A DNA stretch of 48,844 nucleotides from Flavobacteriaceae bacterium (GTDB taxonomy: Bacteria; Bacteroidota; Bacteroidia; Flavobacteriales; Flavobacteriaceae). The position numbers and the translations under genes were made by a program. Below are positions 31,493 to 41,495 of the stretch, piece by piece; the first letter of the stretch is position 1, and every line of letters begins with the position of its first letter. The stretch lies in NCBI GenBank assembly GCA_947453885.1, contig CANGIF010000024.1, positions 1 to 48,844 on the forward strand, given 5' to 3'. Under the pieces are notes generated by a model that did not search any database, was not told the origin of the DNA, and was given only the letters and a program-made list of their open reading frames with translations.

Positions 31493-33904
31493 TTAAAATT
31501 TAAAGTTATAACTAACAGCAGGAACCATTCCGAAAATTGAAGTTCGTAAGGCTTCATTATTTCCAGTATCGGCATTTTGTTTGAAATTTATGGAAGCCGC
31601 ATTCTTGTGGTTGTAGACATTGTAGATACTGAATACCCATTCTGATTTCCAGCTTCGTTTGTCATTTTTATAAGGTGTTAGGGTTGCCGAAATATCTAAA
31701 TGGTGGTAAACTGGCAATCTGTTTTCGTTTCTTAATCCGTAACTAGGCACTAGAACATCTTGATAGGTATATTGACCGTTTGGATAAGTTACTGGCTGTC
31801 CAGATTGAAGGATAAAATTGGCTCCAAAACTCCATTTTTTATTTAAATTATAAGAGCTTGTAACGGCAAGGTTGTGTAATTTATCATAAGCGGAATTATA
31901 CCATTTTCCATTATTAATACCTATTTCAGAACTATTTCTTCCCGGAGTTTGTTGTTCTGATTTTGATAAAGTATAGGAAATCCAACCAGTCAATTTGCCT
32001 TCATTTTTTCGCAACATTAATTCTAAACCATAGGAACGCATTTGACCGTTAAGTACCACTTGTTCGATAGCTTCGTTAGCAACTAAATTTGCACCATCAA
32101 TATAGTCCATTCTATTTTGGATTTTTTTATAGAAAGTTTCCGCTTCAAAGGAATAGTTGTCATTATTAAAATTTTTGAAATAACCCAAAGCTACTTGGTC
32201 TGCAATTTGTGGTTTGATATAATTATCACTAGGCATCCAAACATCCAATGGAGTAGGAGATGAAGTATTTGAAACCAATTGTAAATACTGCACCATTCTA
32301 TTGTAACTCGCTTTAATTGATTGGTTTTTATCCAATTCATATGCAACAGAAAAACGAGGTTCCAAGTAATTATAGCTTTGAATCACTTTGTTTTTATCAT
32401 AAAATTGGGTTCCATTTGGCGTTGCTTTTTGATAGGTCTGCGTGTCTTGATTAAAAGTAACGGGTTCGTTATTAGCATAAAGATTGATGTTGGATTGACC
32501 CAATCTATAAAACATGCTGTAGCGTAAACCATAGGAAAGTAAAACCTTTTTAGAGATTTCTTGTTCGGCTGCAACATAAATTGCAGGTTCAAAAGCGTAT
32601 TTTTTATCTAATTGTTTGAAATTTATACCTGAATTTGAACTTGTTGGAGCTATTGTTCCTGGATTGAAATCATAATAAATACTATTGACACCAAAATTCA
32701 ATTTGAATTTATCGGATATATAATTCTTGAAATCGTATTTTATATTGTAGTTCTTTATGCCAGAATCCCATTTGAAATCAGCTAAATCCAAACCTAATCC
32801 AAAGTAGTAATCGCTATAAATCAAAGATAAATTTGAAAATAATTTGTCATTATACAAATGATTCCAACGTAAGTTTAAGATGGAATTTCCGTATGTATTT
32901 GTAAAATTTTTATTTAAACTAAAAACATCACGACCAAAGTAACCCGATAAGAATAAATTGTTATTTGGGTTTAGTTTGTACGACAACTTTGTGTTTAAAT
33001 CATAAAAATAAGCTGCATTGTTTTTTTGCTCATCGGAGAGTTTTAAAAATAAATGCGCATACGAAGCACGACCACCAATAAGGAATGATCCTTTGTCTTT
33101 TACTATTGGGCCTTCAGCCAATATTCTACTTGAAATTAATCCGATGCCTCCATTCATGTGAAAACCAGAGCTGCTTCCATCTTTTTGATACATATCTAAA
33201 ACTGAAGAGGCTCTTCCTCCAAATCTTGCTGGTATTCCACCTTTGTATAATTTCAAATCCTTTATAGCATCAGGATTAAAGACCGAAAAGAATCCAAAAA
33301 CATGAGAAGAGTTGAAAATAGTGGCTTCGTCCAAAAGGATTAAATTTTGATCGGCACCACCACCACGAACATTAAAGCCCGAAGCTCCTTCGCCAGCATT
33401 GGTTACACCTGGCAAAAGCAACAGCGATTTCAATACATCCACTTCTCCAAGAACGACAGGCATCTTTTTTATTGTAGCAATAGAAAGTTTGTTGATGCTC
33501 ATTTCTGCTTTTCTGATGTTGGTTGCTTTTCTATCTTTAGTAATCACTACTTCTTGTAGTAGTTGTTCAGCACCAAAGAGTTTAAAGTTATTTTTGGTAT
33601 TCTTGTCGAGGTTAACGCTTTCTGTTATCGTTTGAAAACTCATAAAACTCACTTGAACGGTATAGTTTCCTTTTGGAACAGTGATAGAGTAAAAACCATA
33701 TTCGTTAGTAATTGTGCCGGTTTTTAATTCATTAATATACACGTTGACACCAATGATTGTTTCGTTGCTTTTGGCATCATAAACCGTTCCACTTAAAGTG
33801 AATTTGTGCTTCGAAAGTTCGTCCGCACTCTTGTCTTGTGAAAACACGTTGCTAAAAAAAAGCAGCAGTGTTGTAGTTAGGAGATAAATTAATTTTACAT
33901 TCAT
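31493..33904 (-). CDS. TonB-dependent receptor with carboxypeptidase-like N-terminal domain
   Basis: This 803-residue protein has a signal peptide, a CarboxypepD_reg-like domain (about 35-115: LSGTVYDAKSNETIIGVNVY, YGFYSITVPKGNYTV), a plug domain (NVRGGGADQNLILLDEAT), and a long beta barrel ending in Phe (AVSYNFKF). It is an outer-membrane importer energised by TonB/ExbBD, paired with the DUF4249 lipoprotein downstream. The upstream sensor pair (35.5-37.3 kb) could regulate it, but no binding site was found. Confidence 0.92.
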   Translation of the reverse strand: MNVKLIYLLTTTLLLFFSNVFSQDKSADELSKHKFTLSGTVYDAKSNETIIGVNVYINELKTGTITNEYGFYSITVPKGNYTVQVSFMSFQTITESVNLDKNTKNNFKLFGAEQLLQEVVITKDRKATNIRKAEMSINKLSIATIKKMPVVLGEVDVLKSLLLLPGVTNAGEGASGFNVRGGGADQNLILLDEATIFNSSHVFGFFSVFNPDAIKDLKLYKGGIPARFGGRASSVLDMYQKDGSSSGFHMNGGIGLISSRILAEGPIVKDKGSFLIGGRASYAHLFLKLSDEQKNNAAYFYDLNTKLSYKLNPNNNLFLSGYFGRDVFSLNKNFTNTYGNSILNLRWNHLYNDKLFSNLSLIYSDYYFGLGLDLADFKWDSGIKNYNIKYDFKNYISDKFKLNFGVNSIYYDFNPGTIAPTSSNSGINFKQLDKKYAFEPAIYVAAEQEISKKVLLSYGLRYSMFYRLGQSNINLYANNEPVTFNQDTQTYQKATPNGTQFYDKNKVIQSYNYLEPRFSVAYELDKNQSIKASYNRMVQYLQLVSNTSSPTPLDVWMPSDNYIKPQIADQVALGYFKNFNNDNYSFEAETFYKKIQNRMDYIDGANLVANEAIEQVVLNGQMRSYGLELMLRKNEGKLTGWISYTLSKSEQQTPGRNSSEIGINNGKWYNSAYDKLHNLAVTSSYNLNKKWSFGANFILQSGQPVTYPNGQYTYQDVLVPSYGLRNENRLPVYHHLDISATLTPYKNDKRSWKSEWVFSIYNVYNHKNAASINFKQNADTGNNEALRTSIFGMVPAVSYNFKF

Positions 33905-33963
33905 TTTTTTAATTTTTAAAAAGATTTTTAAATAGTATTTTTGATTTTCAATTGATAAACGCT

Positions 33964-35391
33964 TTAAATATTTTTACCAACTTTGATACGAATTGCTTTA
34001 GGTATGGCATTTTTATTGACCATTACAGAAATTGTTTTTAAAAGCAAATAGTCTTTCGACATATACAAATACCCGCCACAATCATTATTGTCAGAGGAGT
34101 TTTTTATGATATAAAATCGATTCCCTTTTTCGTCTTCGGCTCTACCAATAATGTGCATATTATGAACATCTTCGGTGGTGCGATTGTCGAATGCTGCTTG
34201 TCTAATGTGTTGCGTAATGATTTTAGGATTGTCCAATACTGCGAAACCATTTTTAAATCCTTCATAAATGTCACCATCCCAACAAACAGAATAATTATGC
34301 AACAACGCATTGTCAATTACGGCTGTGAAATCGTCTATTGGCAGATTTAAATACTGATTGTTGTTCCAGTTGGATTCAATTTCTAATGTAAACTTCGAAT
34401 AAAAAGGATGATGGGTATAGGAAGTTATTTCCACATAATCATTAGGATTAATTCCAATCATTTCATTTGCGAATGACTTTGGAGTAAATGTCTTTCCATC
34501 ATAAATAAAAATATTTGGAACTTTGCCTAAAGTTTGGTTTAGGATTTCATCAACTTGATTTCGGTAAATTTCAGGAGTTAAATCGCCATGTGAATTCACA
34601 TAAAATTTCACCTTTTCTAATAAGGCTTTATTCATTTCACCATGATCGTGTTTTACATCAGAATCTAATTTCCCTGAATAAACACTTTCTGGAATGGCAC
34701 CAAATTCTTTATAGGCTTTTAATACACTAAAAGTTAAATCTCCTTCGGTAAAAGCACTTGCTCCATTTCTTCGAATATAATTCTCGGCTTTGTTGATGTA
34801 AGTGGGTCTGACAAAAAACATTGGCGAAAGCACCACAGGCTTTTTGCCCAGTCTCATAGCTTCTGTTTCTATAAAGGAAGTAGTAGCAAAACTCCAGCAA
34901 TCGCCAGTAGCTTGTTGGTCTTTAATAGGTGTACTGGCTATTAATTTTATGATTTTATATCCTGCAATCTTTGGATTTGGATTTGTTTTTAATTGAAACA
35001 CATACTCGGTTCTACTTAATTTTAAAGGCGTATTACCGCCCCACATTCCGTTAATAATTGAATCTCCTGGCATCATTTTTCCTTTAAAAATTAAAGGTGC
35101 AGACTCTGCCCAACCTAACGATTTTCGTGCATCGGCAAAAACGCTATCCTTGCTAATCCATACTTTATCAAGTGAAATGTTCTTTAGTCTTTTATCAGGA
35201 AAATCCATAAAACCTTTGATTGCATTGTTTTTCCATTCCAATCTAAACAACACTAATTCTGATGAAGCGGGGTCTTTAGTAATCGTTTTTCCTATCCAAG
35301 AACCAGCTAATGGGTTTTGGTTTTTATTCTGTGAATTACATAAGAATCCAATAAAAAATAGGATTACTAAAATTGTATTTTTTGTTTTCAT
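33964..35391 (-). CDS. Secreted papain-like (C1) cysteine peptidase
   Basis: This protein of about 475 residues starts at ATG 35391 with a signal peptide (MKTKNTILVILFFIGFLCNS). A beta-rich N-terminal domain of about 130 residues precedes the catalytic domain. The active Cys is in DQQATGDCWSFATTSF, the His in NMHIIGRAED, and the Asn in FYIIKNSSDNN. The long insertion and AYKEFGAIPESVY resemble bleomycin-hydrolase/aminopeptidase C relatives. It is periplasmic or surface-exposed, and its substrate is unknown. It lies upstream of the TonB receptor on the same strand with a 59-base gap. Confidence 0.88.
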   Translation of the reverse strand: MKTKNTILVILFFIGFLCNSQNKNQNPLAGSWIGKTITKDPASSELVLFRLEWKNNAIKGFMDFPDKRLKNISLDKVWISKDSVFADARKSLGWAESAPLIFKGKMMPGDSIINGMWGGNTPLKLSRTEYVFQLKTNPNPKIAGYKIIKLIASTPIKDQQATGDCWSFATTSFIETEAMRLGKKPVVLSPMFFVRPTYINKAENYIRRNGASAFTEGDLTFSVLKAYKEFGAIPESVYSGKLDSDVKHDHGEMNKALLEKVKFYVNSHGDLTPEIYRNQVDEILNQTLGKVPNIFIYDGKTFTPKSFANEMIGINPNDYVEITSYTHHPFYSKFTLEIESNWNNNQYLNLPIDDFTAVIDNALLHNYSVCWDGDIYEGFKNGFAVLDNPKIITQHIRQAAFDNRTTEDVHNMHIIGRAEDEKGNRFYIIKNSSDNNDCGGYLYMSKDYLLLKTISVMVNKNAIPKAIRIKVGKNI

Positions 35392-35518
35392 AATTATTCT
35401 TGAGTATAATTTTATACAAAAGTCCAAGAATAAAGCGATGGCTACAATTTTATTATGCGAAGTAGGTTATGATGTCTGCAAACCATTATTTTAAGTCTGC
35501 AAGACATTTGCTAAAAAG

Positions 35519-36214
35519 TTATATTCTATTGTTAATTACCTGAAAGAAAAGCTCTTTATAGGTTTCAGAAATTGGAATTATCTGATTTGAAATTATTATT
35601 CTCATCCGTTCAATTGATTCTATTTTGTTAATCCCAACCATAAATGATTTATGAACTCTACAAACCAAATTAGGAGGTATAATTTGTTCGAGTTCACTAA
35701 AATTTTGTAACGTCATAATCCTTTTATTTACAGTATGAATTCTTCGATAATCTCTCATACCCTCAATAAATAAAATATCGCTTAAATCGACTTTTACTAA
35801 TTTATTTTCAGTTTTGATAAAAATAAACTCTTGTTGAGTCGTTAATAATGGCTGAATACTATTTTCTTGTGCTTTGTTTACTGCTTTTAAGAATCTATCG
35901 AATGTAAAGGGTTTTAATAAATAGTCGGTTACATTAAGTTCATAGCCTTTTATGGCATATTCTTGATAGGCAGTAGTAATAATAACCTGACTTTCTATTT
36001 TGGAACTCTCCAGCAATTCGATACCTGATAATTCATCCATATTAATATCTAAAAAAAGCAAATCGACTTTGTTGGCTTTTAAAAATGCCAAACCATCGAG
36101 CGCATTCTCGAAAGTACCACATAAATTCAAAAAAGGAATTTTACTTACAAAACTCTTGGTTCTCTCTAGAGCTAACGGCTCGTCTTCTATTATAATACAA
36201 GAATATTTATCCAT
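35519..36214 (-). CDS. LytTR-type response regulator
   Basis: This 231-residue protein has an N-terminal receiver (phospho-acceptor Asp in LLFLDINMDELSG, switch residues TTAYQEYA, Lys in YLLKPF). A LytTR DNA-binding domain follows (FIFIKTENKLVKVDLSDILF, IEGMRDYRRIHT, and VCRVHKSFMV). It overlaps the kinase gene by 8 bases, the usual arrangement. It probably controls one or more of the neighbouring envelope genes. Confidence 0.93.
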   Translation of the reverse strand: MDKYSCIIIEDEPLALERTKSFVSKIPFLNLCGTFENALDGLAFLKANKVDLLFLDINMDELSGIELLESSKIESQVIITTAYQEYAIKGYELNVTDYLLKPFTFDRFLKAVNKAQENSIQPLLTTQQEFIFIKTENKLVKVDLSDILFIEGMRDYRRIHTVNKRIMTLQNFSELEQIIPPNLVCRVHKSFMVGINKIESIERMRIIISNQIIPISETYKELFFQVINNRI

Positions 36215-37274
36215 TTTTAATTGTTAATTTTACACTGTAAAGGTTAATTTGTTTTTCTAATTCTAATAAATGTTGCTCTGGATAAATCAAATTTAGTCGC
36301 CTTTGAATAAGATGGTTTCCTAAACCATTGCTTTCTTGTATCACTTTTCTATTGGGATCATACTTATTTTCACATACAAATATGATGTTTTCTTTATTAA
36401 TAAATAGCTGCACGTTAATTGCATTGTCAATTTTCTTATTGGTACTATGTTTGAAAGCATTTTCAATAAATGGGATAAAAACCATTGGCGCAATAGGTAT
36501 GTTGGCTGGATTTCCTATTACTTCAAAGCTTACATAATTTGCATTTGCTGTTCTGATTTTCTGTAATTCTATGTATTTCTCAATATATTCAATTTCTTTT
36601 CTAAGTAAAATTTCATCTGTTTTCGTTTCATACAGCATAAAACGCAAAATATCTGACAGCTTATTTAAATAATTGGACGCTTCTTCAGCATCCTTCAATA
36701 TTAAAACATCAATGTTATTAAGCGTATTAAATAGAAAATGAGGGTCTAGCTGTGATTTTATTAATGCCATTTCTGTTTCATGATTTTTTTGCTTTAATTC
36801 TTCTTTCAATTTTATTTCATTAAACCAAGTGATAAAGCCTTTAATAATTAATGCGGCTAAACCAGCTATTGAAGAAATGAAGCTCATAAATAGTATTGTT
36901 CTAACGGCTGTAGATCTCCCGTTTACTCCTCCTTTATCCATGTCATTCATTTGTCCCGATTCTATGAAATACCGCATCACGACATACGCTATTATTGAAG
37001 CACCTATTGAAATTAGTATACCAAATAATAAGGAAAGTAAAAACTTTTTTTGTTGTAGGAATTTTTGAAAAACAATTAAATAGCAACCGTAAAATGTTAG
37101 AAACGATGGAAAAAAAGCAAACAAAAAAAGCGATTTGAATGCATTTATAACTCTTTCCGTTTGATCTATTGCTTGATTACTGCTTCTATAAAAAACGGCT
37201 AACATGATTCCTATTAATAATAAATAGCACAACCAAAAACCAATATGTAACAAAATAACGATTGATTTTTTCAT
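36207..37274 (-). CDS. LytS/YehU-type sensor histidine kinase
   Basis: This 355-residue protein has four membrane helices in the first 150 residues. A coiled linker follows (LKEELKQKNHETEMALIKSQ), then the His-kinase block with the phospho-acceptor in LDPHFLFNTLNNID, and an ATPase domain (MVFIPFIENAFKHS, NGLGNHLIQRRL). No large sensor domain is present, so the membrane part presumably senses. It is co-transcribed with the LytTR regulator. Confidence 0.93.
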   Translation of the reverse strand: MKKSIVILLHIGFWLCYLLLIGIMLAVFYRSSNQAIDQTERVINAFKSLFLFAFFPSFLTFYGCYLIVFQKFLQQKKFLLSLLFGILISIGASIIAYVVMRYFIESGQMNDMDKGGVNGRSTAVRTILFMSFISSIAGLAALIIKGFITWFNEIKLKEELKQKNHETEMALIKSQLDPHFLFNTLNNIDVLILKDAEEASNYLNKLSDILRFMLYETKTDEILLRKEIEYIEKYIELQKIRTANANYVSFEVIGNPANIPIAPMVFIPFIENAFKHSTNKKIDNAINVQLFINKENIIFVCENKYDPNRKVIQESNGLGNHLIQRRLNLIYPEQHLLELEKQINLYSVKLTIKNG

Positions 37275-37414
37275 AACTTCAAATTTAGGTATTTAGAAGA
37301 ACAATATTCGATGATTTTAAAATCATTAGAAAATATATTATTCCAACTGTGGATATTCGTCTGCAAGATTAGTAAAGCGATATGCAGAAAAGATATCACA
37401 ATATTAAAAAAATC

Positions 37415-38101
37415 CTATAATTTAGTCATATTGGATAATGCATCCAAAATTTCTTGTGGTTCAACTCGAAGTCTATAATCACCGTTTTCAGATTTTGCAA
37501 AAACAACAGTACCGTTTTTATCAATAATAAATACCGCTGGAACTGGAATGTCCTTAGCATCATGGTTGTAAAAATCATAGAAATCATAAAAATCAACTCC
37601 CAGTTTTTGTGCTTCATTTATAATTTCGGTTTCACTATCTATTATAGTGGTAAATAACTTTGCTATACTATTTTCAGCATCACTTAAAACATCATAACCG
37701 AGGTCATGTTTGGCTTGCATATACAAAGAGCTAACAGGATTTTGAGGAGAAATAGCAATTAAGTTGGCACCAAATACTTTGATTTCTGGTACTATTCTCT
37801 GATAAGCATTCAATACAAGATTACAATATGGACACCAATTACCTCTATAAAAAGTAATAATTACAGGTCCTTTTTTTATTAAACTCTCCATTGAAATTAT
37901 ATTACCATTGGCATTAGGAAGTTTAAATAATGGTGCTTTATCACCTACTTTTATTTTTAAAGGGTTTTTTATTTTTTGTGCTAATAGCGTTGCATCCAAA
38001 TTAAAAGCATCTAAAGTTTCTTTGCCAAGCATAGCTTCTAGGTCATATTCAAATGTTTTCTTTTCTTCGCTATATAATGGAATTTTTAATGATTCAGTCA
38101 T
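37415..38101 (-). CDS. Peroxiredoxin-like (AhpC/TSA) family protein
   Basis: This 228-residue protein has a thioredoxin fold with the redox motif YRGNWCPYCNLVLNAY (C-x-x-C), preceded by a helical N-terminal extension of about 55 residues. The family's peroxiredoxin-like branch reduces peroxides or thiols in the cytoplasm; no signal peptide is present. It is the first of several redox genes in the right arm, although it has no AraC-type operator upstream. Confidence 0.88.
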   Translation of the reverse strand: MTESLKIPLYSEEKKTFEYDLEAMLGKETLDAFNLDATLLAQKIKNPLKIKVGDKAPLFKLPNANGNIISMESLIKKGPVIITFYRGNWCPYCNLVLNAYQRIVPEIKVFGANLIAISPQNPVSSLYMQAKHDLGYDVLSDAENSIAKLFTTIIDSETEIINEAQKLGVDFYDFYDFYNHDAKDIPVPAVFIIDKNGTVVFAKSENGDYRLRVEPQEILDALSNMTKL

Positions 38102-38174
38102 TTTTTAGGATTTAGAATATTGATTTATTGAAATGGAATTTCTTTAGTTAAGTAATCAATCCTTCATCAATATT

Positions 38175-39548
38175 TTAAAATTTGAATGTTGATTTAAAAG
38201 ACAAATAAGTAACATTTTTACCATTACCTGTAGCTTTTGGATAACTTCCTGCATCAAAATAGGACGCATCAAAAGAGAACGATAGATTTTTTGTTTGTTG
38301 GTAATTTGTTTCCAAAACATAAAATTGACCTAGTATTTTTTTGTCTGAAACAAAAAGTGCATTTGGTTTTGGTCTGTTTTCAATCATACCAGGCGAATAG
38401 GTTCCGTCTTGATTGCTGTTTCTTGCCATAAAGAATACTTGTGCTAGAATGTTCAGTTTTTGTATCGGATTTATTTTAACGTAAGGATAGAAACTGATTA
38501 TGTTTGTTGCGCCAATTGGAACCGCAAGTCCATAAGCAGGTTTAGCATACAATAAATTATACGTATTTAATTTGTTGTCGTTATTGTCTTTATCTCCCGA
38601 AGCAATATTAGCCGCAAAACCAATTATTCCTTTTTTGGCAGGCAAGACCGTTACATTAACATCAGCTAAAACGTTATACGCTTCAATAGTTAAATCATTG
38701 AATTTACCTGTTTGATACCCACCTTCAAATTCAAAGTTTATGGTATTTAAGTTTGAAAATAAGCGTACACCAAATGTTTGACGGTCTTCAAAACCAGACA
38801 TATAATTATACATTCTGGCTTTTGATTGGAAATCGACAAGATAATAATCTAATCCTAGTTTATGATTTGAAAAATATTGTGTTCCATATATGCCATATAA
38901 CCCATCGTGCATGCTTTGGTCATCAAAAACATATTGTTTTGAAACTACTTTAGAAACTGCAAATAAATCAATTGTTCCATTTTTGAATTTATGTTTTACT
39001 ACAAGTCCATCAAAAGCCTGTCTTGTATTTGGTCCTTCTCGTACAGTAATTAATCTATGGTTGCCATAATACATTTCTTGATGCCCTAATCTGAAATTCC
39101 AATTGGTTACTTTTAGTTCTGCAAAAGCTTGATGAAGGCTTAATTGGTTTTCATCAATTTCAGGAACGATTGGATTGTCATTAAAAAAGCGAAGTGTACT
39201 ATTCAGTTGGATGAAAAAGCGAAAATGGTTTCCTAATTCAATATTGGAATGTACCATTAATCGGTGCCAAAGTTGATTGGCTGAAACATCTTGAAACGTT
39301 GGTGGAACATCACCAAAATTAATATTATTATAAACCTGAAACTGCTCCCGTAATTCGCCACCAAAAGAAATGGACTTGTTTTTCCCTAGTGGAATATATT
39401 TTAGTTGATCGAATCCTTTTTTTATACTGTCTTTTTTTACCAGTGAAAAGTCATCATCATAGCGCATTAGGCTAATTTTATTTTGAGCCTGTGTTGATGA
39501 CATCATCATTGTGACTAAAAGGGTTATTTTAAAAATTAAATTTTTCAT
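38175..39548 (-). CDS. Alginate-export-family outer-membrane porin
   Basis: This 457-residue protein has a signal peptide (MKNLIFKITLLVTMMMSSTQ). The repeated amphipathic strands and motifs of the alginate_exp family are present (SFGGELREQFQVYNN, GNHFRFFIQLNSTL, FRLGHQEMYYGNHRLI), and the barrel ends in Phe (FKSTFKF). It probably forms a passive channel for organic anions. A perfect dyad sits just upstream as a likely operator. Confidence 0.88.
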   Translation of the reverse strand: MKNLIFKITLLVTMMMSSTQAQNKISLMRYDDDFSLVKKDSIKKGFDQLKYIPLGKNKSISFGGELREQFQVYNNINFGDVPPTFQDVSANQLWHRLMVHSNIELGNHFRFFIQLNSTLRFFNDNPIVPEIDENQLSLHQAFAELKVTNWNFRLGHQEMYYGNHRLITVREGPNTRQAFDGLVVKHKFKNGTIDLFAVSKVVSKQYVFDDQSMHDGLYGIYGTQYFSNHKLGLDYYLVDFQSKARMYNYMSGFEDRQTFGVRLFSNLNTINFEFEGGYQTGKFNDLTIEAYNVLADVNVTVLPAKKGIIGFAANIASGDKDNNDNKLNTYNLLYAKPAYGLAVPIGATNIISFYPYVKINPIQKLNILAQVFFMARNSNQDGTYSPGMIENRPKPNALFVSDKKILGQFYVLETNYQQTKNLSFSFDASYFDAGSYPKATGNGKNVTYLSFKSTFKF

Positions 39549-39562
39549 AAGTATTGTACTAT

Positions 39563-39580
39563 GTTGGTATTAGTACCAAC
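39563..39580 (-). promoter_or_regulatory. Dyad operator upstream of the porin gene
   Basis: GTTGGTA, four bases, TACCAAC: perfect 7-base arms, 15 bases upstream of the porin start codon. The regulator is unknown. Confidence 0.55.
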
Positions 39581-39649
39581 AGTTTTTGATTAAATTTTTG
39601 ATTGTAGCTCCAGTTTACAGAAGCTTGATTGAAACTCATTCATAAACCA

Positions 39650-39680
39650 AAGGTCATTACCATTGCAAAATAATGACCTT
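39650..39680. terminator. Hairpin between SDR and porin genes
   Basis: AAGGTCATTA and TAATGACCTT form a perfect 10-base stem behind the SDR stop. The T-run is short, so termination is plausible but not certain. Confidence 0.5.
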
Positions 39681-39709
39681 ACGGATACTATCGCTTTCGC
39701 AAATAAAAA

Positions 39710-40303
39710 TTAGGGTTTAATTACATGTCCTGTAACTGCACCGAAAACACTTTTACGGAACATGAACTCCAATTGTTTCATAGTTGTTGGAATTTCTCCA
39801 GGGAAATATGGGAAATAATGAGGAGAGTTTTCTATAACTGTTGGACTAACTGCATTGATACGAATTCCATTTTCCAATTCAATTGCGGCTCCACGAACAA
39901 AACCTTCTACTGCTCCGTTGGCTGCCGATGCATTGGCAAAGTTAATTTGCGGTTCTTCCGTTAAAGCTCCAGTGATTAAGGTGAATGAACCTTTAGGATT
40001 AATATAGTGTTGACCGATCAGCACTAAATTAATTTGTCCCATCATTTTTCCTTCAACTCCTTTTCTGAATGTTTCGTCATTTAATTTTGTCCATGGTCCA
40101 ACGAAAGTTGGTCCCGCTGTAGAAATTAGCGCGTCAAAAGGACCTACTGTTTGAAAGAATTTTTCAATTGCTTCCGGAGAAGTAATATCCACTTGAAAGT
40201 CTCCTCCTTCAGAAGCTGCTCTAATGATTTCATTTTCTTTTTCAAATGCACTTGATAAGTACGTTCCCATGGTGCCTGTTGCACCTACGATGATAATTTT
40301 CAT
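39710..40303 (-). CDS. Short-chain dehydrogenase/reductase
   Basis: This 197-residue protein opens with the nucleotide-binding MKIIIVGATGTMGTYLSSAF and has NASAANGAVEGFVRGAAIEL and GIRINAVSPTVIENSP. The usual catalytic Tyr-x-x-x-Lys is missing (AANGA occupies that place), as in a short SDR subgroup that still binds NAD(P). Upstream lie a -7 box (TATCTTTG) and an AGGAC operator pair without a clear -33 box, which suggests activator-dependent transcription. Confidence 0.85.
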   Translation of the reverse strand: MKIIIVGATGTMGTYLSSAFEKENEIIRAASEGGDFQVDITSPEAIEKFFQTVGPFDALISTAGPTFVGPWTKLNDETFRKGVEGKMMGQINLVLIGQHYINPKGSFTLITGALTEEPQINFANASAANGAVEGFVRGAAIELENGIRINAVSPTVIENSPHYFPYFPGEIPTTMKQLEFMFRKSVFGAVTGHVIKP

Positions 40304-40363
40304 TTGTTAAAATTTTAATTTATTATTTATTCAGCAAAGATATTTCAACAGGTAAGGTGCAGG

Positions 40364-40462
40364 GTAGGACAAAAATGAAGTTGAATAGGACAAATTTAAA
40401 ACTGTATTTTTACTCTTTAAAAAAGCGCTTTTTTTCATTTCTTAACTAAAGTCAATGAAAGA
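40364..40462. promoter_or_regulatory. AraC-type operator and divergent promoter region, copy 2
   Basis: AGGAC at 40366 and 40387, 21 bases apart, lie between the divergent SDR and MDR genes. Toward SDR a -7 box TATCTTTG lies near 40340; toward MDR a -7-like TACTTTTG lies near 40480. The block ending CTAAAGTCAATGAAAGA (40437-40462) is identical to 26048-26073. Confidence 0.65.
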
Positions 40463-40508
40463 TAAAAGCAATGCAATTACTTTTGTAGCATAAAATAATA
40501 ATCTTTAG

Positions 40509-41471
40509 ATGAAAGCAATAGTCTATACACAATATGGTTCTCCAGATGTTCTTACTTTAACAAATGTTGAGAAACCTATACCAAAGTCCAATGAAATTTT
40601 GATAAGAATTAAAGCTACAGCAGTTAATTCTGGTGATGTAAGGTTAAGAAAAGCAGATCCTTTTGCAGTGCGATTATTTTTTGGACTGTTTAAACCGAAA
40701 ACAACTATTCTTGGAAGTGTTTTTTCAGGTGAAATTGAAAGCGTAGGTTCAGAAGTAAAGCGATTTAAAATTGGCGATGAAGTTTTTGGTCACACGGATA
40801 TGAGTTTTGGTACTTATGCTGCTTATAAATGTTTTCCAGAAAATGGGTCTATTGCATTAAAACCTGCAAGTATTTCACACAACGAAGCAGCTGTTATTCC
40901 TTTTGGAGGCGTCACTGCATTGCATTTTCTAAAAAAAGCTGCTATTAAACATGGGCAAAAAGTGCTTATTGTTGGTGCTTCAGGAGCTGTTGGTTCAGCT
41001 GCTGTTCAATTGGCAAAACATTTTGGAGCGATAGTTACAGGAGTTTGTAGTACTGCTAATGTTGCTTTGGTTAAATCGTTAGGTGCTGACAAAGTGATTG
41101 ATTATACCAATGAAGATTTTACTAAAAACGGAGAAACGTATGATGTGATTTTTGATTCGGTAAATAGAATGTCGGTTTCAGATAGTTTAGACTCATTAAA
41201 AATTTATGGGACATTGATTTTAAGTGCGGCAGGATTATCGGAAACTATACAAGGTACTTGGGTGTCAATAACTAGTAACAAAAAGATAAAAATGTTAAGT
41301 GGTATGATTAGCCATAAGGCAGAGGACATTATTTTTCTTAAAACACTAATTGAATTAGGCGAATTGAAACCAGTAATTGATAAAACGTATCCATTGGAGC
41401 AAATGGTAGAAGCGCATACTTATGTAGAAAAAGGGCATAAAAAAGGGAATGTGGCAATAGAGATTAATTAA
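40509..41471 (+). CDS. MDR-family NAD(P)-dependent oxidoreductase (quinone reductase-like)
   Basis: This 320-residue protein has the GroES-like N-terminal domain (MKAIVYTQYGSPDVLTL, NSGDVRLRKADPF, SGEIESVGSEVKRFKIGDEV) and the Rossmann motif VLIVGASGAVGSAAVQLAKH. The structural-zinc cysteines are missing, so it is a zinc-free quinone-oxidoreductase-type enzyme reducing quinones or enones. It is divergent from the SDR gene and shares the AraC-type control region. The GNAT gene follows by 24 bases. Confidence 0.9.
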   Translation: MKAIVYTQYGSPDVLTLTNVEKPIPKSNEILIRIKATAVNSGDVRLRKADPFAVRLFFGLFKPKTTILGSVFSGEIESVGSEVKRFKIGDEVFGHTDMSFGTYAAYKCFPENGSIALKPASISHNEAAVIPFGGVTALHFLKKAAIKHGQKVLIVGASGAVGSAAVQLAKHFGAIVTGVCSTANVALVKSLGADKVIDYTNEDFTKNGETYDVIFDSVNRMSVSDSLDSLKIYGTLILSAAGLSETIQGTWVSITSNKKIKMLSGMISHKAEDIIFLKTLIELGELKPVIDKTYPLEQMVEAHTYVEKGHKKGNVAIEIN

Positions 41472-41495
41472 TGTCAATAAATAAACTAACTATAA

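Noticed and set aside
26100..40500. Composite transposon
   Set aside because: Direct repeats flank the segment but no transposase or terminal inverted repeats were found.
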